A stretch of DNA of 64,000 nucleotides from Neospora caninum Liverpool (taxonomy: Eukaryota; Apicomplexa; Conoidasida; Eucoccidiorida; Sarcocystidae). A program made the translations under genes and the position numbers. Below the pieces are notes generated by a model that searched no databases, was not told the DNA's origin, and saw nothing but the letters and a program-made list of their open reading frames with translations. This document shows, in pieces, positions 45,917 to 55,932 of the stretch. Each line of letters begins with the position of its first letter. The stretch's first letter is position 1. Location of the stretch: NCBI RefSeq assembly GCF_000208865.1, contig NC_018394.1, forward strand, positions 4,467,797 through 4,531,796. The letters are read 5' to 3'.

Positions 45917-47737
45917 ATGTCTTGCGATGTGCCTGCGTCATGCGGGGCTTCTTCTGACCGTGAAGGCGCGCTGAAGGCAGGGGATGGGCGCGTCCGGTCG
46001 CGGGAAGAAGACCTCAGCCTGCCTCGGCAGTCCCGGGAAAGTCGACAGGCGCCTGAGGAAAAAAGAGCTGACAAAAGGCCACAGCGGACGCACAGTGAGG
46101 CTCACCATGTGCATGTGCATTTTCCGAAGCGTCTGTCTGAGTCAGAGTTGCCACCGCTCCTCAAGAACCTCCTTCGACAGGAGGGGCAGTTAGGGCGTTG
46201 TGTGACGATCGTTACGCATGAGGTTCGTCAATGCTGGCTTCGCAATCTGCATGATGAGCGCGCAACGAGTCGGTCTCTCTCGGGAGACGTGGCGGAAGTA
46301 CCCAGCAGTCTCTCCGAATTGTTGGCCGTCGAAAAATTGATGGCAATTGCGCCACACACTTGTGTGTTGTGCATGCCGTCGGAGATTATCACCCATACTG
46401 AACGGGTACAGCGACAACGCGTCCAGGATGGCTGTGACGCAGGAGAGCAGTGGGGAAATCGCCTGGGCAGGAGTCCGTACAGGCGAATGTTGCTTCTTCC
46501 CCTTTATACGCCCGCCGATCTCCTCAGGCAGGATGTGACCGAATTTACGCTGGCCCAGTCAGCAAATACCTCTCGCACAAAAACATGCGAAATCGAAGAT
46601 CTTCCCCACCGACTGTGCGGTTTGATGCAAGAAATGAAATGCGAAGCGCGAATCATCTGTGTTCTGGAAGGCGTTCGGGCAGCTCTCGCCATTCCGCAGC
46701 CCCATATTACGGCGTCCGCTCCGTTCTCTGAGGGATCTCCAAGTGGTTGCAGGGACAAGAGCTCTGGGAGGAAAGATTCTTTTCCTGGTTCACTGGCTCT
46801 TCCCACCCTAGCGCAGCAGCTGGAAGATACAGCCACTCCAGGCAGGGCGCCGGGACCGACCACGGAGTCGATGCCTGTTTCCTATTCTTTCTCTGCAGAA
46901 AATCTTGACGAGTTGATTTCAATGCTGCTCATCGAATGGGGTATAGACACCCAGGAGCCCCTGAACCCCGCGGGTACTGCGCTGTTTCTCTTGGGGGCGG
47001 TGAAGCAACTCCGCGGAGCTGCACAGCTTTCGGAGTTGCCTGTGGACTTGCAGCAGAGACCAAAAAAACGTAGACAAATGTCGTTTGCCTCTGCCGTAAT
47101 TGTCAACAAAATCGCGTCGGGTGCTCTACCTATATCCTCGCGGTCGCTCTCGCATGATTCCTCGTCCATCGTGTCTCCCGAAACACCAACCACTGCCCAC
47201 GTCCTAGACGACGGGGACACCCTCGAGCAGAGTGAGGAACGGGGCCACGGGGTCCGAGGCACAATATCGAACAACCACGTTTCGACTTTCGCATGTCGGC
47301 TATGGGCGGAGCAGCTCATGCAAATTTCAGGTGTTACAGATAAAGTCGCCAGTGCCGTCATTCGCCGCTTCAGGAGGCCAGCGGCTCTCGTGTCTGCGCT
47401 TCAAACTGCCGAGAGGAGGGACAACAGATGCACTGAGCCAATCCGGGGAGACGCTTGCTCTCCTGCAGGGCCGAGCTCCGTCGGAGACGGCAGCAGCGGA
47501 AAGAAGGCAAAACGGCAGCCTAGAAGTTCCCGGCGGAAGATAAATGTGGCGAACGCATGCCTGATGGCTATCGTGAAGGAAATAGCTGATCTGGAAGTGC
47601 CCTCGGCCTTCACCGGGACGGGACTGACAGGAGGGGCCATCGCTGCGCCTCCGCGTGCGTTGCGAGTTGGAATGGCCCGGGCTGAGAAAATATGCCGGCT
47701 TTTTCACGAGCACGTAGACAGCAGAAGTATCCTTTAA
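45917..47737 (+). CDS. EME1/MMS4-like structure-specific endonuclease subunit
   Basis: EME1-type proteins pair with MUS81 to cut branched DNA at stalled forks and recombination intermediates; the EME1 subunit is catalytically inactive. The ATG at 45917 is the first in frame (the upstream opening is a TTG), for 606 residues. After 60 charged residues there is an ERCC4-like alpha/beta region (LGRCVTIVTHEVRQCWLRNL; RIICVLEGVRAALAI) that lacks the active-nuclease ERKxxxD motif. Next comes a helical stretch (LDELISMLLIEWGID), then helix-hairpin-helix 1 (LWAEQLMQISGVTDKVASAV, about 455-485) and HhH 2 (LRVGMARAEKICRLF, near the C-terminus). The WxxxLxxIxGVxxxxAxAV pattern matches EME1 better than XPF, which would also carry a helicase-like half. 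The C-terminus may be extended by a short exon, since AGAA|GTATCC overlaps the last codons. Alternatives: FAAP24-like or a divergent MUS81 relative. Confidence 0.6.
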   Translation: MSCDVPASCGASSDREGALKAGDGRVRSREEDLSLPRQSRESRQAPEEKRADKRPQRTHSEAHHVHVHFPKRLSESELPPLLKNLLRQEGQLGRCVTIVTHEVRQCWLRNLHDERATSRSLSGDVAEVPSSLSELLAVEKLMAIAPHTCVLCMPSEIITHTERVQRQRVQDGCDAGEQWGNRLGRSPYRRMLLLPLYTPADLLRQDVTEFTLAQSANTSRTKTCEIEDLPHRLCGLMQEMKCEARIICVLEGVRAALAIPQPHITASAPFSEGSPSGCRDKSSGRKDSFPGSLALPTLAQQLEDTATPGRAPGPTTESMPVSYSFSAENLDELISMLLIEWGIDTQEPLNPAGTALFLLGAVKQLRGAAQLSELPVDLQQRPKKRRQMSFASAVIVNKIASGALPISSRSLSHDSSSIVSPETPTTAHVLDDGDTLEQSEERGHGVRGTISNNHVSTFACRLWAEQLMQISGVTDKVASAVIRRFRRPAALVSALQTAERRDNRCTEPIRGDACSPAGPSSVGDGSSGKKAKRQPRSSRRKINVANACLMAIVKEIADLEVPSAFTGTGLTGGAIAAPPRALRVGMARAEKICRLFHEHVDSRSIL

Positions 47738-50667
47738 GGAACTGGAAAGGAGCATGTGACTCAGGCCAAAACGTTTTTCTCACGGAAGGACTGGCAATGA
47801 GAGGGTACAATGAGACAAGAGTGGGGAAGTTGAGCGAACAGATATGAGGTCCAGCGTTAGTGTGCTTTTTTGCGTGAAGCAAAAGTTAGTTCTCCGCGTG
47901 GGAGCTGCTATGCTGCTAGAATCTTCACGCGATGACGATCCGTCTTCCTTCAAGGCGACCTTTGTAGCCGCTGTGGTGCGCTGTTGAGGCGTTGCACTGC
48001 AAGCGGCACCTTTTTTGTGGTTCCGGGCAATCGCTTAACGCCGTGCAGCACGGTACAATGTTACCTGCACTGTCTTATTTCACCGACGTCCCATATACAC
48101 ACTCGTTTTGTTTCTGGCCCTTCTTACGATCCAAGGACGTGTGTACAGCTACTTGGTCGCCTAAAAACATCATTGCGTGTGGCTGTTGTTGAAGTTTTAC
48201 GTTTGTGATTGACGTGATCTGTTTCCGGTTGCACGGAGGCTACAGCTATTGTCTTTCCCACGCGTATGTGGGCCCCTCCTCGTTAGGCTTACACTTCCTT
48301 CGAGGTCAACTCGAAGCCGGCACCAGTTCTCCCAGAAAGACGGTGAGCTGTGTGATCAGAACCTGGCGCTTCCCTCTCTTCACAGATATCCCACCGTGGC
48401 AGACTTGCAGCGATGCAGTAAAACCCCCTACGAAGCCTCACCTCCCACGTCACTGTCCGAATGGTTGGAAATATTCTCGTGGCGTCACCCTGGTAGTGGG
48501 ACCTCCGTGACGTTCCAAAGCGTAGGAAGCACCTGTCTGCCGTGGAGACCAAGCTACACAGTCAGCCGGCGAACGCTACCTCACAGATGAATGCCATTTC
48601 TTTTCACCCAAGAAAAAATGAATGCGCGAGTAGGGGATGCGTGCCTGAAAATGTGGAACTCTGGAACCCGGATTTGCCCCCCCTCGCTGTTCTTGCCGAC
48701 GGCATTGTGGAATCAATCAACATCATTCTCGGTTCATCACCCCAACTTCAGGGAAACCAAGCTACCGGCAGAGAACATCACCGGTTAAGTACTCCTTAAC
48801 TTAACCGTTCTACCCATGACAGAAGACTTCACGTGCCGAGTGCTTAGAGATGTACGTTGACAGGAACTGGCTACAGCTTGGAGTGAAGGCTCTATGGATA
48901 AAACAAAATCGCTGCAATCCTTTACCCCTGGGGGCCAGATTGTCACGCACGCCCTCCAAGCACATGCTTCCCAATGCTGTGAAAGAGTGACTCTACAGCA
49001 AGACATTCATCGCCTTACAAATTGTGCATGCGATACAATCTGTATAAGAAATCTGCCAAAACCATCCAGATGCCGCATTTGCGCAGTTTAGTGAGATTTT
49101 CATTCTCAGCGCGAGGAGAGACGTCTCGATTAATGTTATTATTCGGCATGGCCGGTCATGCGCCTGGTCGAAACTCGACACTAAAACCACTGTGACCGTG
49201 TCCCGCCTTCCCTGGCAGGGAACCGAAAAAACCTCTTAACAACGCTGGCCTGCAGTCCCCGTATGGACATCGCACGCCGCACGCCAAGGACTGTATAAGC
49301 CGAGTTTGTGACGAACATGGATCTACGCTGCTGATGGCCGCAGGCCTGATTCAACGAGACTAGAACAGAGATCCTCTTGCTGTGCACGACTTCTACGTGG
49401 CTCCACGGCCATGGACAACTGTTCAGCTCTTCTACACCCTCCCCCAAAAATAGTATACAACGACACAGGAGACAGAAGGAAATTTGTATATGCTCGAGCC
49501 ATCGACTTCCTGGCACGCAACATAGATCGCGACGGGGCTTTACAATCAGAGGCTTGACCGGATACACAACTGTTTTGCGATAACGGACTCGACACCCATC
49601 CGATTTCGTGCCCGCACTCCCTATCCGACTGAGTGAACCTCAGGTTCCACATCCACCAGCTCCACTAGTATACACCAGTTGCGAGGCCTCTTGATGGCAC
49701 ACACCGGATGCGCCCCAAAGCGCCTGCACGTTTACGACAAAAGACGCGCCGCCAGAAACGGGACCAACTGCGAATATGCTGCGAAGCGCATACTCGACAG
49801 AAAAACCTCTTTCAAAGCGCACACTGCAGACGATCAGCGTCAGCCAAAATGTCGACACGTGGTACCCCCGAATGAACAGAGACGGCCAGCAACTGTTGAG
49901 ACCTAACTATCGGGCGAACAAGCATCGCCCGACAGAGCATAAAACATGCGCCGCAATCGGGTCCATTCGCTGGTCACGTGAATTAATTACCAAGGCTTCA
50001 CGGACTCGCTCACCGCGCAAATCACTGTTCCTGTAGCACAAGAAGTAGGACGGAACACATGCTCTTGCACGGCCGTCAGGACGCAGGCGAGCGACTGGCC
50101 ATCAACTACTGCCAGCGCCGGCTGCTCCGCTCTACATTCAGATTCATCGACAATGCCTCCGGTGCACACCAGCGACAAAGAGACGGTGTGCAGGCGTCCT
50201 GGAGAAACGGCGGTCGCTCACAACCTGCAGCGCCCCCTACACCTCGCGCGAAAAAAAATCTGGGCTCCATTGAACAAACACGTGGGCAAGACGTAACACG
50301 TGGACAAACAACTGTTCCCTCCACGCCCTACCTGGTTCGCTCATACGCGCTACCCCTGCAACGTGTACGCGCGGAGAACCCCAGACTGTGCAAAAACCTT
50401 TCAGTCCAGTCCCCGCAAACGATTTGCAGAGACAAGACCACACAACAAGGTGGGACGGGAACTGGCTGAGCGCGGAACCGCCTCTTCGAACTTGAGGTGC
50501 GCTTCACGTCAGCTAGGACCACGACGGGTCTTGACAACAACCGGGACAAAAAGACGATTGCACGTACACAATCGTCCCTCTTTTTTAGCGGCACACAACC
50601 CGACATCCAGGTACTCGTCTAGAGCTCAAACGTGGTCACATACTTTCTATTTGGCATTCGCACACTT
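47738..50667. other. Convergent intergenic region with weak candidate exons
   Basis: 2.9 kb between the EME1-like stop and the transporter stop. On the plus strand, CTTCACAG at 48378-48385 is a good acceptor, and the frame after it reads YPTVADLQRCSKTPYEASP. After CTCACAG near 48587 another frame reads PENVELWNPDLPPLAVLADG up to about 48784. Both are better composed than their surroundings, but they are in different frames and I could not build a phase-consistent model. They could be 3' exons of the EME1-like gene, a separate small gene, or chance. Confidence 0.25.
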
Positions 50668-52323
50668 TTACAGCACCTTGGGGACTTTCTTTTTCCTCAC
50701 ATACATGAACAAAAGAAGCCCTTCGTTGACGGCCGCAAAAATGAGGCACAACACTGTCATCGTGTAGAACCCGTTGTCAACACTGTATTTTCTCATGGGG
50801 TCGGTCACAAGCGAGATAATACCCCCCACTGAGCATAAAAACCCGATCATCTTTCCCATATTTTCTGGCAGGAAGACCTCGGCAACGTAGCAGTAGATTT
50901 GCGAAACCAAGAACGACATTTGGATGGAAATGAGAATCGACACAATGAACTGCGAAGCGACAAAGCACGGGATTCCCGGGATTAACATGAGGATCCAGGA
51001 GATAAGGCCGCAGCTGTTGCAGATCATCATGACGGGGACAATACCAACCCGGTCGGCGACCCATCCCAGCAGGATGCACGGGACAAACGAGAAAATGGAA
51101 ATGATCTGGTTGGCCTCGTACGCGCTGGGGATGAGACGCTTCGCCGACGGCGCAAAGAAAAGAATCGCAATCAGCACCAGGACGAAATACGGGAACAGGG
51201 GCAAGAACGAGAGAGACAGGAAGTCGCGCTTGATCGACTGAACTGCCGTCAAGTTCTTCTCCTGCTTGACCAAAGCGTCGGCCCCCGCCTCGACATCGTC
51301 CTCCGAGGAGGCGCTCGCCGGCGCGTCAGGTGCCATCCAGGCCTTACTCGGGATGATCAACACGGCAACGAGCACACACAAACCCAGCCCCACACCAACA
51401 TAGCCTAGCATGACGCCCCGGAACGTCGCTCCCTCTACGTTCATATAAATGGTCCGGAGCGTAACGCCGACAATGAAGGAGATCGAACGGAAAGAACCCA
51501 ATATAGCGATGATCGTCGCACCCTTCCCCGGGAACAGATTTGCTCCGCACAGGCACGGGAAAAACGCCATGTCAATGCCTGCTCCCATCAACACCGCCGC
51601 CGGCACGTACGCTCGGAAGCTCTCGGAGGAGAGCCCAAAGAGAGTCCACCCGACAACCAGGCACGCAAGGCCGGTGAATGCACCAAACTTGGGGCCAGCA
51701 AAGTCCAGCATGATACCTCCGAGCATCGCAAACACGAAATACGAGCACGACGCAACAGTGAACAGGTAGTTCACAGAGATCTCCTGCTCGGGGCATTTCG
51801 GCTCGTGGGAAAGAACCGTGAAGTCAATCTCGCCGGGTTTGCACTCCCACTCGAAAGCACCCGACATGTAGAGAGAGTCGGCAATTGTTGTCCAGTTCAT
51901 GAAGGACGGTCCAGAAAGCAGACAGTACAGGCAGTAGGCGACCAGAACAACATAACGCGACAGGCCGAACGCAACACGCGGAACCGCAGTCTCCGAACCC
52001 TCCAGCTGTCCTTGCGCCTTGGACACCTCCTGGTTCGGGCATCCGACTTCGAAGCTGGAAAGGCTCGCGCCTGCAGTCTGTAAACAACAGCAAGAAACCA
52101 CCAAATCGGCGACGCTGGCGAGAACTGCTCTTGCTTGGCCGCGCTCCGGTTTCCACAACGCCGGCACGATGCCACCTGTCTGTCCGTGAAGAGGACAACC
52201 TCTGCTGCAAAAAGCATCACACCTTACCGCTTGGTTCGCCAGCTCCATGCTTTTCGCTCGATCTCCCGAGCTCAGCCCCTCCTCCACCGCGTTCTTTGCC
52301 GCAACGTGCGTCGCGTCAGTCAT
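50668..52323 (-). CDS. ApiAT-family (major facilitator) amino-acid transporter, two exons
   Basis: ApiAT proteins are apicomplexan plasma-membrane transporters for amino acids and other nutrients. Exon 1 52323-52228 encodes MTDATHVAAKNAVEEGL and ends at GCG|GTAAGG. Exon 2 52077-50668 starts after TTTACAG and gives TAGASLSSFEVGCPNQ. Both are phase 0, for 501 residues. I chose ATG 52323 (GCCGCCATGAC) because the longer frame opens with TTG and its extension is Arg-rich leader. The core shows 12 predicted membrane helices: YVVLVAYCLYCLLSG is first, then YFVFAMLGGIMLDFAGPKFG (the MFS loop 2-3 motif region), LMGAGIDMAFFPCLCGANLF and IIAILGSFRSISFIVGVTLR in the first half. After an acidic cytosolic loop (residues about 275-300) come FPYFVLVLIAILFFAP through TMTVLCLIFAAVNEGLLLFM. 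A basic tail RKKKVPKVL ends the protein. The large extracellular loop 1 with Cys residues is typical. The individual ApiAT subgroup is not assigned. Confidence 0.87.
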   Translation of the reverse strand: MTDATHVAAKNAVEEGLSSGDRAKSMELANQAVRCDAFCSRGCPLHGQTGGIVPALWKPERGQARAVLASVADLVVSCCCLQTAGASLSSFEVGCPNQEVSKAQGQLEGSETAVPRVAFGLSRYVVLVAYCLYCLLSGPSFMNWTTIADSLYMSGAFEWECKPGEIDFTVLSHEPKCPEQEISVNYLFTVASCSYFVFAMLGGIMLDFAGPKFGAFTGLACLVVGWTLFGLSSESFRAYVPAAVLMGAGIDMAFFPCLCGANLFPGKGATIIAILGSFRSISFIVGVTLRTIYMNVEGATFRGVMLGYVGVGLGLCVLVAVLIIPSKAWMAPDAPASASSEDDVEAGADALVKQEKNLTAVQSIKRDFLSLSFLPLFPYFVLVLIAILFFAPSAKRLIPSAYEANQIISIFSFVPCILLGWVADRVGIVPVMMICNSCGLISWILMLIPGIPCFVASQFIVSILISIQMSFLVSQIYCYVAEVFLPENMGKMIGFLCSVGGIISLVTDPMRKYSVDNGFYTMTVLCLIFAAVNEGLLLFMYVRKKKVPKVL

Positions 52324-53440
52324 GGCGGCGGAATCCTGTACTTCCTTCTTAACGGTGTGCCGCTGCCGCACGTAGGGCAGAAGAGGTCGGTCCGATTCCG
52401 GAGCCAAAAAAGGAAAGTTTGCAGGGAACCGGACAGCCAAAAAGACTCTGACTGGGTCGGGTTTCCGCGATTTCGTTAAGCTACTGAAAAGAGAGTTTCG
52501 CACGCGCACAGCCGAGACGAACGGTCTGGGTAAACGCGCGTTCCGCCCAAACCGGCTCCGAAGAACCTGCCAGCGAGCGTATGAAGGCGCGGGAAAAACA
52601 GGCAAGTCAGAAATTGCCTCTCACTAAACACGTGGGGCACCTTTCGTGCACAAATCACGCCACGCTCGGCAAAATTTCAAAAACCATGAGGAAGCGCAAC
52701 CGCCTGAACCACGATTCTGCTCCTCCCGCGATCGCGATCCGGGAGAGTCGAGTCGCTTTCCCAAGCTGCGATATGATGGTTTGGCACCAGCGAAAAAATC
52801 GAAACACGCATGAAGAGAAAAGACAGTATTTTTAAATACTGGGAGGCCGTGGCAGCCGCAGGAAGGCTGGCCGGGGAGGTGTTGAAAGAACCGTCCGGCA
52901 GCTGCTGTGGGGAACCCGTCCTGGACGTGGCAGGGGAATGCTCGTCGGGTGAACCCGACGGCACCTCGGCAACGGGGGAAACGCGAGTCCCGTGAGAACC
53001 CGGGAGAGAGTCGAGGCGTATCCGTAAATCTGCGACGCCGGCCTCTGTTCTTCCGCACCGTTTCGGTTGCCAAATCGGGCCCGGGTGACCGACGGCTCCG
53101 GAAGCAATTGCAGCTGGTCGGTCCTGCTTTCGTTGCACGGCGGCAACTTGCGGTAGCAATCCCCGTCCCGGTGACGGGCGGAGCCCTGTGGATGAGAAGG
53201 AAAGGGGCAACGGCGGTTCTACCGAGAGACACGGACAGCCGAAACGGGACGCACGCATTCCAGAGCGCTTGCGTCCGCTTCTGAAAACGCGCTCCGATAC
53301 GGTCGGTTGAAAGCCGTGTGTCCACAGAGAGTTGGAACGTTAGGGAATTTCCGCTCAGGGCGGTGCACGCCTGCCGGGCTGTCCTTGTCGCAGACACACG
53401 GGTAGTCGTAAATCGTAGGGGACAGCAGGCGTGGCTGCTG
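52324..53440. promoter_or_regulatory. Upstream region of the transporter gene
   Basis: 1.1 kb 5' of the transporter start. It is open in several frames but composed of Arg/Pro/Ser. It probably contains the 5' UTR and promoter. No element assigned. Confidence 0.35.
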
Positions 53441-55657
53441 TCAGCTCCAAGAAGAACTACTGTGCGCACAGAACTCTGTACACGACCAAAAAGCCGAGTC
53501 AGTTAGACCTGGTTCTTGCCTGGCAGTCTCAGGCCGGTGTGAAGCTAGAAAGGCGCCATCACAGGTTTCCATCGAAGCAGACGGTAGTCGCAGGTTTCTT
53601 GATTTCCCCTGTTCCTGCCACCGTCCCCGGAGCAAAATCGCCGTGGTATAACGCGGGGAGAGGTGCTCCCGGAGACAACGCAGAATCACCTGTGAGAGAG
53701 AGTCATCGGCCATTGCGTAGGAACCATCACTGGCCTACGGCGCTTCCAAGAAACGCAGGGGGTGTGCATGGATTGCGCCGTCTCACCTATACTTTGTTCG
53801 ACAATATATACACATATATACTGGCTATGAACAGATATATATTTATCTGTTACAGAAGCATGTCCCCAGACTGTATGAGGAAACTCAATGCGATGGCTGC
53901 TACAGGCGAGTCGTGAGTGTGCAGGACGGCTTGGGAGGCGTCAAAAGTGGTGACACGATGCTCATAATCTTCAACACCGAAATCTTTTCCTTCTCGACCA
54001 CCCATAAAGGGACACACCGCTTCATCTAAAACTCACATATCTAATTACTTGCCTCGGCGTCTCCTGCACTTCCAACCCAGGAGGGGAACGAAGTATTGGG
54101 CCCAGGAGACCAAAACTGACAGCACGCGTGCTTGCTTCTCCAATGGTAGTTTGGTCTCGAGGAGAGACAACAGGAGGGAGAATACCTCTTGCTAATACGG
54201 GGGATCGGCGTTCCTCCAAACGTGTATTTACCTCAGCTGTCCTCTGCAAATAGTTCATCGCGAGATCCCTGTACGAGAGACAGTGACATCTACGTTTAAG
54301 ATTTGCGAGCATAGAGACGCCCAGTAGGAAGAGGTTCCCCTCTTCACGCACGTTCACTTGGGGGCGGGTGTGGTTGTTCCTCCTGCTCGCGAGTTCTCCA
54401 AGCGTACCCAGAAATTCACTTTTTCCTGCCGTAGGTAGATGGTGGTTCTCGTTGCTCTCTTCCGAGCTTGTTTAAAAGTTCTTGTATCCCAAGCAGCTAG
54501 AAGCAGCAGCGTGGTTGATCGAACCGGCTGGAAACAGACAACGCAGTCGATTCCAAAGAATGCCATCAACTGGAGGTTGCCCCTGTCGATGTGGAACCGC
54601 ATGTTCTCCACTTTTTGCGGGGAATCTGATAAACTTGTCACCCCTAAAGTGTGTGGCTCCTCCGCAGGCTCAACACTTGCCGTTTACTGGAAAGTCGGCA
54701 CGGGTGGTTAGTCAGGAGCGGAGACGCCATGCTACCTTTTGTGGGGAGTGGAAGGTTTGGGTCCAAGTAGGAGGTAGTAGCCCCATGCGAGATGAACGCT
54801 GGAGGCAATTTTCGGAACTAGAGCTCTATTTAGTCACGTGATGCTGGTGACTGTTTCTTGGTGAGCAGCAGTTATTTCTTCGAGGCTTTCCTAAATTGCC
54901 TATGGGGTTGGGGTTGCTGTCTTCGGAGGAGCTTGAAGCAAGGGGATTGCCATGAGAAACCTGTCCTCTTTTTGTTGAACAACCCGCCCCCTGGAATGAA
55001 TTGCGTGTGGCGTAAAAACTCAGGGCTCTCCAGCTGCCGCCGTTCCTCATGGCCACCGTCGGAAATTTCAGTTGACGCGTGTTTTTATCGGATCCTGTCA
55101 GTCGTTCACTATATGCTCATTACAGTTGCGACTATGACACGACGAAAGACCCCTGATCCGGAACTCCCCGCGAGACCGTCTGCTACGGGTGTTCACGTTG
55201 AGACTCTTCGGCCCATGAAAGCTGTCCACTGCCAGCGGCCCCCGCAGGAAATGCGCGGCTGCGCTCAACGCTCCCCATGCGTCTAACAGCTGATTTCCGC
55301 AGGAGAAATAATAATATTGACGGCATTTTTTCAGCCAGCTTGTACATAAAGAGATGGGCACACACACCTTCAAATACACACGCTGCTCGACGCGTTGAAA
55401 AACGTCCGCAACTGGAAATATACTATCCGCGGCTGACATTCCATTTCGCAGTAAATCTCAAATCACTCTAGCACCACACGTGAAAACGGAAGGCGTTGCA
55501 GAGTTCCGCAAAACACCTCCACGTCTTTTCATAAAACAGCCTTGTTGTCTCACCGCGTGGCGTGACAAGAGATTTCGCTCCATCACCGCAGCCAGAACCG
55601 CCTCACAAGAATCCAAAAGAAAGGCAACCCTACCTTGAGTTCGGCAGCCCCGTCCAT
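53441..55657 (-). CDS. Candidate micro-exon gene (weak model)
   Basis: No long frame exists here, but short segments on the minus strand are bounded by acceptor and donor signals and have lengths divisible by three. They are 55657-55634 (MDGAAELK, ends AAG|GTAGGG, a possible first exon); 54425-54408 (EKVNFW); 54243-54232 (RTAE, TTTGCAG...GAG|GTAAAT); 54063-54049 (ETPRQ, CAA|GTAATT); and a terminal segment 53689-53441 (VILRCLREHLSPRYTTAILL then basic) after the strong acceptor TCTCTCTCACAG. Individually each could be chance. Their phase agreement, and the similar architecture of the neighbouring gene, are the only support. Donors and acceptors of EKVNFW and ETPRQ are mediocre. Treat as a hypothesis. 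Confidence 0.2.
53800..53852. repeat. Short TA-rich tract
   Basis: Interrupted TATATACACATATATA and ATATATATTTATCTG stretches just upstream (on the minus strand) of the candidate terminal exon of the weak micro-exon gene. Confidence 0.5.
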
Positions 55658-55932
55658 AACACAGAACTGCCAAGCCGCCCGTAAACTAGTGACCGGGTCC
55701 CGCGTGCTTCGTAAACAAGACACAAGCGCCCACATTTCAGGCCAGCGATCTTCTCTCCACCTTCCAAAAGCATTATCAAGAAGCCGCAGTTAGCAGAGGA
55801 AAGGGCATCACTGCTTTACCAAAGCCGCTCTGGACTGTAACCAAATATTAGCCAACCTTCATGTGAGGTGAAGAAACACGACAAACGCAGACCCACCACG
55901 CGCGCAAAGACCGTACGCATAATCCCGGGAAT

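Noticed and set aside
52324..52605. N-terminal extension of the transporter frame
   Set aside because: The longer frame opens at a TTG and is Arg/Pro-rich; ATG 52323 has good context and leads directly to exon 1.
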